Assembly (NCBI GenBank): GCA_030248225.1
Contig: JASANE010009866.1
Location: forward strand, 1-64,000
Direction of reading: 5' to 3'
Length of the DNA stretch: 64,000 nt
Source: Trileptium ribeirensis
Lineage: Eukaryota > Nematoda > Enoplea > Enoplida > Thoracostomopsidae
The position numbers and the translations under genes are program-made. This document shows, piece after piece, positions 36,791 through 46,842 of the stretch. Below the pieces are notes generated by a model. It did not search any database, was not told where the DNA came from, and was given only the letters and a program-made list of their open reading frames with translations. Position 1 is the first letter of the stretch, and each line of letters opens with the position of its first letter.

Positions 36791-38777
36791 ATATTTGTAA
36801 TGATACTGGTAAAAAATCTCTTACATTGCGTTAGATAAATCACTGTATTATGCAAATTAGAATACCACTACATTCCAACGAACAAACATTACCACTGAAA
36901 TTGCATTTAAATTTAACGCATTACTTCAACCTTTACTTAAATTATCTGTAGTTTCGTTTTGTCGAGTCGCAGCGCTGACATGTCTGCTCAGCTGTAGCGT
37001 TTCATAATGGCTTCTAATAAACATCAGTTTACCCTCGATACGGTTTATTATGAATAACTGAAACACTAAACGATGGTATATGTGTATCAGAAATTAAAAA
37101 AGCATTTTAACATGGTAATTAATAAATATATACATATATCAAAACACCCAAATTTCTATCATTTACAGCTTTGCAGAGCATTTATCAGAAAACTTCGATT
37201 TATACATAACTGATCTCTTGCTAGCGGTGAGGGAAACTTGCAGGTCATATTTTTTCTTTGTGTGATAAAAGGTGAGGTTCAGTATAAAATATTGAAGTTG
37301 TCTGGAAATGCTTTTTATCCTTGTGAAATAAAATTTTCACATCTCAACTGATTGAGCGTAATAGTGTTCTGGAGTCAAATAGAGCAACGATTTGTAATCA
37401 GGTCGTAGGTCTGTGCTCTAAGCCTTGTTTTACAGACTCCATTTTATGCATACGTAAACACAAAATCGTAGAAGTTGTGTCGTAAAATGGCCGAGTTACC
37501 CATATATCCATAATATATATACATTTGTTGCCTGAGAATATGTTTTAGAAGAACATGTGTATAGATGCATGATTGATGTGTTAACATATAGAATTAAGAT
37601 GCTAACAGGGCTTTGCTTGAAGATCAGCCCATTTGTTTTATTTAGGCTGTTGACTTGGCTCCATAAATTAGTGACACCAGGATGAAGTCCTTAGTTTCTA
37701 CAGACCATTAATGGAACACTGTTACACCTTTTAAACCTTGTATTCCATGTTTATTGAAAACACCTTAATGTGTAATATAGTCGCGCAGTAGTATTGTCAT
37801 ATTAGCAGTATGACATCGAGATTGGCTACTAATCTCGAAACCAAGAAAGACCATTTGTGAACGATAATTTACCCATTTTCCCTTTTTTCTTTAAAATAAT
37901 TTTTTTCGGCCGAAGATTTTACTCGCTAATATAGCAAATGCATCGCTCAGGAATATCTTGATTTGTTTCAAAACTGATGATTCTGGCTTTAAACAGGAAT
38001 TACTGACCTTAGGTTTCGTCTTCTGTTATTACGAACGAAATACGTCCCGCTGCAAGGTTATTGAAACAGAGTTTTTATGTGAGCATCTTTTAACAGTGAA
38101 AAAGCTTTTAGATTTGTCTCTGATAACCTTCACGTTACCAGATGAATGAATATTTGTAAAATTTGTGTGACTTGTCAACATATCTATAAAATTGCAGTTT
38201 GTGTATAAACGATATCATTAGCGATCGCTTGTTTGGTATGTCAGCCATGAAAGAGAACATAAAATTGGTGTTTGGGTACCGCGTCCAAAACGTTAAGAAA
38301 CAAAATATTGGTCTATTATCGAAAAATTCTAAAACATCAATAACCGGTTAGTGACCGTTTGACATTACTGTGTGAAATTATTATTTTGCTATCGAATGAA
38401 CCGAACCCCGTTTACTGTTGTTAACCACATATGATGTTTGCGAAGCTGTACTGTATTATTAATAAAACAAAATGTGTTAGCGTAAACCAAAAATGCTGAA
38501 TACAAGTAGCAAGGTAATTCATGAAAAGTAATCGTTGTAAAACAACAAACCGAGTGCATTCTGTTAGCTAGCGACAATAAACTAAATCGGGTAACCAGTC
38601 GTTCTGCGTTCACGAACGAAAATTTCGAACTTTGAATGGGCCATTGCAGTGACAGCGTTGTTCTAAAGCAAGCATTTTGAATAAAGATAAGACGTATGAC
38701 AATGTTGTGTCGTATGTATGATAATGGTGTGTCATATGTAGTCATTGCGCTGAGACATTAGTACTATAAGTATAAGA
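36791..38777. other. Gene-free AT-rich stretch
   Basis: Includes the probable upstream region of the gene starting at 36790. The minus frame at 38389-38745 (118 codons) is open and follows the gene piece at 38778-39300, but no consistent splice connection was found. Confidence 0.35.
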
Positions 38778-38899
38778 TTAATTTAGCATAAAAATTGAGT
38801 TCACGTTCCGCAGTGATATAAAGCAAAGAGCATAATTTGGGGTATTCTGCACGAAAACGGCTGTCATCCTGCTGAACACTGTACAGTGCGAAACCGTAC
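38778..38899 (-). CDS. Candidate terminal exon (exon C) of a small-intron gene
   Basis: A strong acceptor with a pyrimidine-rich tract (TATGTTTTCGTTTTAATTAG, 38900-38919) opens the exon with two bases that complete the codon split at 39032. The frame then runs 39 codons (with CTVFSRMTAVFVQN and a second Cys) to a TAA stop at 38778-38780. Phase agreement with exon B supports the join. The family is not recognised. Confidence 0.4.
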
Positions 38900-39031
38900 C
38901 TAATTAAAACGAAAACATATACACCAGTTTGTCTCAAAACGCCGTATACAACAATTAGTCGAGCCCTGCCAACGTTGTGATTTCCATAGCCGTTTGGGCC
39001 TAACATTTCAGATTGTTTCCCTAGAGCTTAC

Positions 39032-39125
39032 CTATAACATCAGTATCTGGTATGCTATCACTTCCACGTATGAGCCACGAAAGGTCATATGCGGTACGAA
39101 ACTCTAAACCAAATACATCAAAGGA
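39032..39125 (-). CDS. Candidate exon B of the same minus-strand gene
   Basis: 94 nt between an acceptor (AACTTGGCAG at 39126-39135) and a good donor (G/GTAAGC at 39026-39031). It enters in phase 0 and leaves in phase 1. It encodes 31 residues of ordinary globular composition, including DVFGLEFRTAYDLSWLIRG. The flanking introns would be 112 and 132 bp, normal for an insect. Family not recognised. Confidence 0.4.
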
Positions 39126-39237
39126 CTGCCAAGTTCACAGAGATAACAGCTAAATTTTGCATGGTTTAAAGCTTTGAAATTGGTGTTTTCCTTCGCTGTT
39201 CTCCAAAGGTGGTATAAGTATGCCAATCAATGATTAC

Positions 39238-39300
39238 AGATGCCTGGTCTTGCGTAGCATTAACTACAGTACGGCAATTACCAGCCAGACGATTCTTGAA
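39238..39300 (-). CDS. Candidate exon A of the same minus-strand gene
   Basis: 63 nt, 21 codons, between an acceptor (ATACCTTATAG at 39301-39311) and a weaker donor (GTAATC). Phase 0 at both ends. It encodes a segment with NRLAGNCRTVVNATQDQAS, containing an N-glycosylation sequon and a Cys, which suggests an extracellular protein. Upstream exons are not resolved. A minus-strand ATG at 39763 starts a 46-codon frame beginning MMLLLSITWVGC, which reads as a signal peptide and could be the first exon. Confidence 0.35.
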
Positions 39301-39311
39301 CTATAAGGTAT

Positions 39312-39944
39312 TAAAATAAAGTGTATAAGTTTATAATCTAAATAATGAGTCTCACAATTCCAAGCTAAATAATTAAATTAGTTACTGCGCTGAGAGCGTT
39401 GGGTTGTCAGCCTCATTTAATTTTTTATATCTCTGACACTGGTATATTTAAAGTGAAATTAGGAAGATCAATCGCTGCAATATGCAACTAATCACAAACC
39501 TACAATTTGAGCACCATGAGTATGCGACCATAGGACACATGTACGATCAGAATTTATCCTAAATCATACCAACGATATTCATGTAATAGATCTTAACAGC
39601 AAAATAACACAAAATTTTACAATTAGAACAACATGATGTTTTTGGTTGTCGGATAGGATTTTGTAGTGACTATTGTGAGCTCTCTATCTAAATGGAAAAG
39701 GCTCTGGAAAGATTTCAACCATACTGTGCAACCAACCCAGGTTATAGATAGCAGCAGCATCATGTATATGCATGGTGTTGGTCCATATTAGTTGATTTTC
39801 ATTTTGACACTATTATTATCTCACGATGGGTTATGCAGTTTTTATCATTACCACAAGCATTTCGATTTATGTCATCAACACTAAAACTTTAACGCACTAA
39901 ATTTATCCTTTACAAGGTTTTAGATGATAAAATAATCCATACAT
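39312..39944. other. No resolved gene apart from a possible signal-peptide frame
   Basis: Contains the minus-strand signal-peptide-like frame 39623-39763 mentioned under exon A. Otherwise AT-rich with nothing supported. Confidence 0.3.
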
Positions 39945-40275
39945 GCTCATAGGGGGACAGTGGGATTACCTCACTAAGGCTCGGGACCATCCTCAGGGCC
40001 TCCCCGGTCTCCCCTCCCCCAGAGGCTAGCCTGGTCCCCCTAAGGCTAAGCACCTTCCCCAGTGAAATTGGGAAAAATTGGCACACTATAGGGGTATATT
40101 GGCAAAATGACCGCCAAAAAATTTGAAATTTTAAGTTCCAATAAAGTTCAAAAATTTACCCCCCCCCCACGACGACCTCCTCCCCCGCCAAGATCCTGAT
40201 TCCGTTGCACTCACTATCCCTCTGGGACTTCGGAGCTTGCCCTTGTACGATAGTAATCCAAACTGGCTTTGATCA
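39945..40275. repeat. Dispersed CCTC-rich/AAATTGGCAAAA repeat, copy 4
   Basis: GC-rich start (GGCCTCCCCGGTCTCCCCTC..), A-rich core (GAAATTGGGAAAAATTGGCA..), second C-rich block, then the ending CGGAGCTTGCCCTTGTACGA. The ending also appears in copy 5 (GGAGCTTAAGCTTGTATAAT), which defines the right side of the family. Confidence 0.6.
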
Positions 40276-41595
40276 GGAAAATGGGTATTAAAGTCCTGCC
40301 TGCAAACGGAAGAATATACAGGTAAATAATTTTACCTGTATGTTCCTCGCCGTTATCGCATCCAATGGTAAAAACTTGAGCAAGTTCAGCAGATCCGTTC
40401 TTGAATTATAGATATTTCAACAGATATTGCGTTTTAGTACTGCATATTGCAGCTTGGCAACATGGAAATCTATCAATCGGTAAAAACTGGATAAAATTAT
40501 AGAGTAATAATGATAAATGACATTTTCAAAATTTCTGTCATTCCGCAACTATTATCCGTGACTTATGGTCTGTCATGGATAACCATTTTCAAGATATATT
40601 AAGTAAAGCTAACAAACCCACGTTCTCTTCTACCATACAGCTGAAAAAGGATCATAATTTTATTGCTGAATTAATGTCTGCATGTACCTATGCTAAACAC
40701 CAAACGGTAATAACCTAATTTTCATTGAAACGCCTATATCGCGATTTGGGATTTTATAAGGTATGTAGTCTGTGGTGTATTTTGTTAAAAGTATTGTTTA
40801 TAAACTGACGCGCATAGTGCTCTGAAACTTTTAATACACTATGGTAGATTATTCGTCTCCTAGCTCAGTAGCTAGAGGATCCGAACGTTTGGCGAATCAA
40901 TGTTTACCTAAATACACACCTACGGCAAATTTGCAAATACCTACGGTATATACACATATTTCAGACCGAAATATTGTTTAACAATTGAACACCGCCTATT
41001 TTCTACTCGTGTACTTTCACAGGATCGATACAAACTAGTAATTCGCAAAGCGAGATGAAACGGAGCGGGGGTAGCTGCTCTGGACTTATTGACCATTTCG
41101 TGGTTACAAATTCCGCTCCCTGTGCCTCTTTAAAATCCTACCAGACACTAACAATATTTTAGTGCCAACGCTACAGTCATTTTAATTATATAACAAAACA
41201 GTAGGACTGTTTGCTTCTTCGAAGAATGACCAAAAAGCTAAAACATTTAAAATTTATAAATCATAAATTGCGAACAATTATTAATTGAAGAGTGATTTTT
41301 ACGCTGTAGCGCCCCATCACGTGCCTTATTTGATGCATACAACGCAAATACATTTTCAGCAGTCAGAAATGCTGTAGACAATTTCCATCGATATTTTGCT
41401 ATTACCGTAGTTAGCAACCCCCAAACCTATAGCCACACGCTGATGATCTACATACATCCACAATGAAAACGTGGCAAATTTTGACTACTTTTGGTGTTGA
41501 AATTGACCAAATTTTGCTCCGCCTCCGTCACTAAGGACTAATAACACACGCAATGTGGGTTAAGACGATACCAACGTGTTTCGCTGTTTAAATCA
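40276..41595. other. Gene-free AT-rich stretch
   Basis: No supported gene, RNA or repeat. Confidence 0.35.
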
Positions 41596-42200
41596 TCCTA
41601 TAATCCAGGGGCGGTGGAAGAGGAGGGAGTGGGTGTGAGGGGGCACTGTGGAGCCGTGTTCCCCAATTTCGGATGGTGCCCCTAGTTTACATTTGTAACA
41701 AAAATTTTTTTCAATGTAAAACCGTCATGTCACGTGTTGAGATTGATCCCACAGTGGATGAATGTTGCCGCCAGCTGAAATTTTCTGGCGAAACTCTTGC
41801 TATAATCCCATAGAACTCTCCAGGAAGCAAAAACTAGCTTTGTAAAAAAACTGTTTCATCACTTTTGGGGCGTTTTTGTACACAGCAAAAAGCATATATG
41901 CTCGTGAGGCGTCGTACTGACCCCACCCCCTCCCGATTCTCCTGGCGGTTGCAAAAAAATTTAATAAAACAGGCAGAAATTGGCAAAAATTAGTTAACAT
42001 TTTAGCAAAAACCGGAGAAAAATAGCAAATATGAAGAAACTCGAGCACAATTGGGGGAAATTATGAACTTTGAAACATCTAGACATTGTATTCCTGGCCT
42101 AAACCCACCTCGTCGGCTTGCTGATCCCCCTGGGATGCTGAAAATTAAATCTTCGCGGACGTGCTACCACGTGGGAATTCGGAGCTTAAGCTTGTATAAT
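41596..42200. repeat. Dispersed CCTC-rich/AAATTGGCAAAA repeat, copy 5
   Basis: GC-rich start (GGGGCGGTGGAAGAGGAGGG..), A-rich core (GGCAGAAATTGGCAAAAATTAG..), and the family ending CGGAGCTTAAGCTTGTATAA at about 42180. The minus-strand frame over it is a repeat translation. Confidence 0.55.
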
Positions 42201-44572
42201 GACTGAACATAATAAATAAATGCAGATACAAATTAAAAAGAATTGTTACGTCATGGCCAATAAATCTGTATTGGTTGAGTGAGTAGTGCGTCATAGACCG
42301 GAAAGATCCGGACGATGCGATACAAAGGGTGAAGTCACTACATAACACAAACAGTATATGCAGGTATAATATGAAATTCATATTGCAGTCCGTTTCATAC
42401 ACCAGGAAGCGTGTATGAACTTATGAAATTAATTTTTGAAGTAGATTTATAACAGCCATCCCTATGAAGCATGAGGATTCATTGTTAATGAACGACCATG
42501 CTAACCAACGATTTCGAACAAAAGTTCATTCTTACACCTATTTACAAAAGATCACGAAGAAACGTTAAATTAAACCGGCAGGATTTTGAATCGAACTATC
42601 GATCCTATGCAATGATTTATATATTCTTTCATTCTGTATAGGAGAGCCAAATAATAGCTCAATGAAGTGTTGTCGATCTCAATCTCAACCCCCAGTAGCT
42701 GCCAAAAGTGGGACAGAGATAAAACTAAACGATGACGAGAGCTATAGCAATAATTATATTAAAAAGCAAATGTTATTAAAAAACATCGAACAAGTGCGTT
42801 TCCGCAGAGATGACTGACAAATATTTTAGTACACAACGCAGAAGCAGCAGCAACAACAGCAACTCTTCTTGTATTGCATAATTTGTGCTCTAAACTCTGA
42901 GCTAATTTATGGTATTCTGGAACAAAAAATTGTATCTTGCACAATCTCGTATTCGCAGTTTGCTCTATGCGTTTTAGATGCTTCTCGAAAACAAAAAAAA
43001 TTACGTTACACGATTGTTTAATAATTGTAGTTAAATATTGTCGGTTTGGCCGGTAAAATTTTAGATATATAAGTTTAACATGTTTAAAACACATTTACAA
43101 TATTGAATGTATCCAAATCGACTTTCAATACTCTTATGGCGACAACTTTATATTTTGCCAATACAAAATTTGCACTTTGGTGAAGTGGTTTTTAACGTGC
43201 TATTTAACCGAGTCGTACTTTAAAGTAAGCTTCCGGCTGAACTCTAAACTATTTCAAATCTGTTTGATGGTAGACGTGGATTAACCTTTATGCTTAATTA
43301 TGCATAAAATAAATTGTATCAACTATTATGCAGTTAGTGTTGTGGTGTGGCTTGGTCGAATTTTAATGTGGCACAACGTTTTATTTTTTGTCGTGGTGCA
43401 ACGAAATATAACTTGGATTTTTCAGTGATCAAATTGACGTAGGAAATTGTAATACAGCTTACAACTGTTACGTTATATAATAAATGGTAAAGCTGGAATA
43501 TTGATAACACCAAGAGTGCATTATGTAATTTACATTTACTGTTTCCTAGTTACTTTAAAGTATGCAAATACCAGCTTGGAATGCGGTAGGCTTGGTATCT
43601 ACTTACGAACAAACAAAGAATAGTTTAAGCCAATTTAATTATTAACGAAAATAACATATACCATAATGTATACACATATACCATTCATACCATAATGCGA
43701 ATAGAATGTGACACAATTGTAGTTCTTGCTAAATTCAGTGGACTTGAGACGGAGATATAAGTGTGTGTAAATACAGAAGTAGGACAATAAATTATGTGCG
43801 CAATGATTTTACACCGGTCGATTGCTTATAAAAGAGACAGTTTCTAAATGAATATTTTCGGAATTGTTATTTCTATAACATTTTACCACGAATGGGTTCG
43901 GCTGGCAGCGAGGTGTGCAGCCAGAGGAGGTGGGTAGGCAAGGGGTATAATTAAGTATCAAATATGGCATGAGGGTAAGCCTTAATGAGTCATCCCAACC
44001 GCCTATAGGTATCCGTGATGCAAATGGATAAGTAATATTTATCACCCGACGCATAGTGCGATATGCATTATATCGTCTTATTAAACGAGCATTGCTTTGG
44101 CTGAGGTTTTACACGAGGGATATATTTCATTTGCTGAAGATGCCGAGGCCGAGGGCGTTTTAAAACCGAGGATCTTCGCAAATGGATATTGTCTCCTCAA
44201 GTGTATACCAAAGCCAGTAGTATGCGACTTTATGGGACGATATAAGACATATAATACTATGCGCAGGGTGATAAATAACTTGTCACCCCCTCGCGCATTT
44301 GTGTATGGGGCTTCAAAACATTCATTGTATCGCCACGCAATCGGTATTTTTATAGTAATGTTAATGCTATGAAATTTGCATACAGGCAATGTTAGCTATT
44401 AAATAGATAGAACTTTAAATGTTTCACTATAAAAGCTACAGTTTCTCTTATTGCGCCGATTGTTAATCGATTGTACATATTTTATGTTGTTGATTTAGTG
44501 TTTCATTGTGTTTAACTTTTGCGTTTAGCGTTTGATTTCTTACATTAGTTTCTTAACCGCTAAAGACCTTAT
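42201..44572. other. No supported gene
   Basis: A minus frame at 42759-43094 (111 codons) and opposing frames at 43809-44389 are open but unrecognised and lack exon signals. ATGCG(C/T)(A/C)GGGTGATAAATA occurs in opposite orientations near 44054 and 44260, a short inverted match of unknown meaning. No Polinton terminal inverted repeat was found here. Confidence 0.3.
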
Positions 44573-44855
44573 ATGTCTGAGACGTCGCCATGCCCTTTTA
44601 TAAGAAATCGCACAGACAATATAGAATACGACCGATTTGTAGCGTCATCGGATGAGTCAATTGACCTATTATCACAAAGTCGTATTCCTGCAAATACACA
44701 AAAGAATACTCGTTACTCTTTGGGAATATTTTTAGAGTTCCTCGCTTTCTTCGAACGTAAGCACAATGATATGGCTCCAGATATACTTGACATGGACGTT
44801 GAGACATGTTGTATGTGGATGTGTCGTTTCATTTTTGGCGCGAGAAAGAAAGGTG
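44573..44855 (+). CDS. Tyrosine-recombinase-like N-terminal (core-binding-like) exon
   Basis: ATG at 44573, 94 codons, ending at a donor (G/GTAAGT at 44856). The segment ANTQKNTRYSLGIFLEFLAF followed by an acidic helix, a Cys/Met-rich helix and a RKKGG end has the form of the SAM-like core-binding domain of Crypton/KIAA1958/ZMYM-type tyrosine recombinases, where a conserved (K/R)KKxG segment precedes the catalytic domain. That domain (with Arg, His and Tyr) does not follow. An alternative donor lies 3 bp upstream. Family assignment is by recalled pattern only. Confidence 0.5.
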
Positions 44856-45166
44856 GTAAGTTTTGTGTTTGACATTTCCTAAGTTAGTTAAATAATAGCT
44901 GTCTACTTATATGCGTTCCGAATGATGACAATTACTAGGTATTGACGTAGTTGAGTTTTTGCCACACGCTAATGGACACATGTCTAAGTTGTGTATATAA
45001 AATAGAAGCATGATACTTCACTGATAAAGCGGAACCGTTTCAATTTCGCCTGTATCATCTCTTTAATTTGCGAAAAATGAATGCAGACAGGACATTTTGT
45101 TTTAGCTAGTTATATTGCAACAATGACTGTTATATATTTAGAAGGAATCTCCAACTGCATCTCAAG

Positions 45167-45516
45167 ATTTGTTTGCCGACGACAATAATGCAATGGTCAA
45201 CCGCAGTTTCGTTACTGCTACAAATGTCAACAACAGTACTATAGCTGCTTCATGGACCTCTGAATTTCCAAACGATATACCACAGCAAGCTAGCCGAGAA
45301 GTGTCAGCAAGGATTAAGACGGATATCGGGTCGGTTGGAATAAAAGATGAAAATATCCGGCAATCGCGGCAAAATTCGCAATGCAGTCATGTGACCTATA
45401 AGTTCGTCACTAATGACATACCCGGAGTGCATCGAAATCCCAACCAAGGCCAGCTCCAGCGCTTAATAGAAGGAAAATTTGAAAACTGCACGTTTAATTT
45501 TGGATGTAATTATTGA
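45167..45516 (+). CDS. Second exon of the tyrosine-recombinase-like gene (C-terminal tail)
   Basis: Open frame of about 117 codons ending in a stop. The acceptor CATCTCAAG (ending 45166) gives phase agreement with the donor at 44856. The stronger-looking TATATTTAG at 45133-45141 would put it out of frame. The product is polar, Ser/Asn/Gln-rich, and ends LIEGKFENCTFNFGCNY. C-terminal tails of the form 'NCTFNF' are, from memory, common in Crypton-derived and ZMYM/QRICH1-type proteins. The two exons give about 212 residues without a catalytic core, so this is an internally deleted or domesticated remnant. It lies about 850 bp upstream of the polymerase remnant and may or may not belong to the integrated virus. 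Confidence 0.45.
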
Positions 45517-46329
45517 AAAAGGAGCAAATTTAAAGCAATTGTGCGTTCATAGCTGTAATTTCGAAAAAATGTTACATTTAAAATGTAAGCTTAGCCATTA
45601 TAGTTTTGACTTTTAAACAGATATTGATTTTTCCTGTGTTACTTAAACGTTACAATCGTATAAATGCTACAACTGGAATTTAAAGCACACTGAAAATTGC
45701 CTATCGCTTTAAAACGATAACAACGATTTCAAAGAGGTGCACGTAACAGAGAAGTGTAACAATTTGGTACAGGCTATAGCGGGTGATATGTAAAATATCA
45801 TAAAGGCGGCACCTTTTGAAGTTTGTGACAAAGTATGTTACAGACAGTTAAATTTCCGTGGCGACGAATTATACACAATAAAATATATAGTTGTGAACCA
45901 CACATATAACTAGCCTTGTATTTGAGCTCTTTACGGCCACCCATAATTGAAATTTACTTATTTATAACTTTGACCCTATAATGTTACGCACATTAGTAGT
46001 CTACAAGGTGACTCCAATGCCACAAAACATATGACATTATATGGTTTGAGTTTTATCATAGATTGTTTTTGTATTACATACGAAACGCATGTGTACGAAT
46101 AATGCCTGATTAGACGAGTTTTAGCATTTTTGTTTATTCTACTCAATTTTGGATTGATCCGAAGGGTGTCAGTTTTCTTAACCTCTATCAGGTTTTTCGT
46201 TTTCAGCTGGGACTAAACTTCTTGGTTCACATTTTGTAAAAGCATCATTCTGATGAAATTACGGTTTATTAATGGTTATTATTACCTAGGGTAAATCCAA
46301 CGGTAAAATATAATTTTTAAATATGCCAA
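45517..46329. other. Spacer; left end of the Polinton not located
   Basis: AT-rich, host-like sequence. It could contain the left part of the element (polymerase N-terminus, terminal repeat) in a state too decayed to recognise. No inverted match to the 57.2-57.9 kb region was found by eye. Confidence 0.35.
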
Positions 46330-46362
46330 CCAGTTGTCTCACTCTGAGGATCCTGATATTTT

Positions 46363-46842
46363 CCACTCCGTGCATCATCATACCAAGAACTTCCAGCAAC
46401 AATTCGAAAGAAACACGCTGTCCTAAACATTCAGAATAATGATAACAAATGCTTTCTATGGTCAGTGTTGGCAGCGATACACCCGTTGGACTATAAGCAC
46501 CATGCGGAGCGCGTCAGCAATTACGAACCCCATGTTGGCGAACTCCATATGGAAGGGATCAACTACCCCGTGCAGATATTAGACATACCACGATTCGAAG
46601 AGCAAAATCAAATTGCAATCAACGTTTACGGATTATAAGATGACGATGTTTACCCCCTATTCATCTCCAAAACTCAGCACCAAAGATACATACATCTCCT
46701 TCTTTACAAAGGACACTATTGCTTAGTGCGCAGTTTGGACGCGTTATTATTCGATCAGCGGAAACATTGTAACAGAAAATACTTTTGCGATAAGTGTCTA
46801 GTTCCGTGTTACAGCAAACATCAGGCCCAAGCAACACTGATG
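46363..46842 (+). pseudogene. polB: N-terminal part of Polinton DNA polymerase B, broken
   Basis: In frame from about 46363 the translation shows the recognisable N-terminal pattern of Polinton polymerases: PLRASSYQELP, the CFLWSVLAAIHP block, a VGELHMEGINYPV block, then FCDKCLVPCY, a Cys pair of a zinc-binding site. An in-frame stop interrupts it at 46636-46638, and the frame changes by one at about 46835-46850, where it passes into the long open frame that follows. Upstream of 46363 the frame closes (TGA at 46354) and the sequence becomes unrecognisable. This part is therefore disabled unless the breaks are assembly errors. It is given separately because the rest of the gene is open. Confidence 0.8.

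Noticed and set aside
37973..38010. CTGATGA followed by a short hairpin as a third hammerhead
   Set aside because: There is no GAAA after the hairpin and no matching stem I or III; chance match.
38999..39031. 33-nt intron joining exon B to the frame starting GPNGYGNHN
   Set aside because: Too short for a spliceosomal intron in insects; the acceptor at 38900 gives a normal 132-bp intron with the same phase.
43985..44300. Short inverted match near 44054 and 44260 as the Polinton terminal repeat
   Set aside because: The match is only about 20 bp, both parts lie left of the element, and there is no partner near 57 kb.
46794..46842. GTG at 46794 as the polymerase start
   Set aside because: Codons 46794 to about 46840 are in a frame with no family similarity; the conserved N-terminus lies in the other frame upstream, interrupted by a stop and a frame change.
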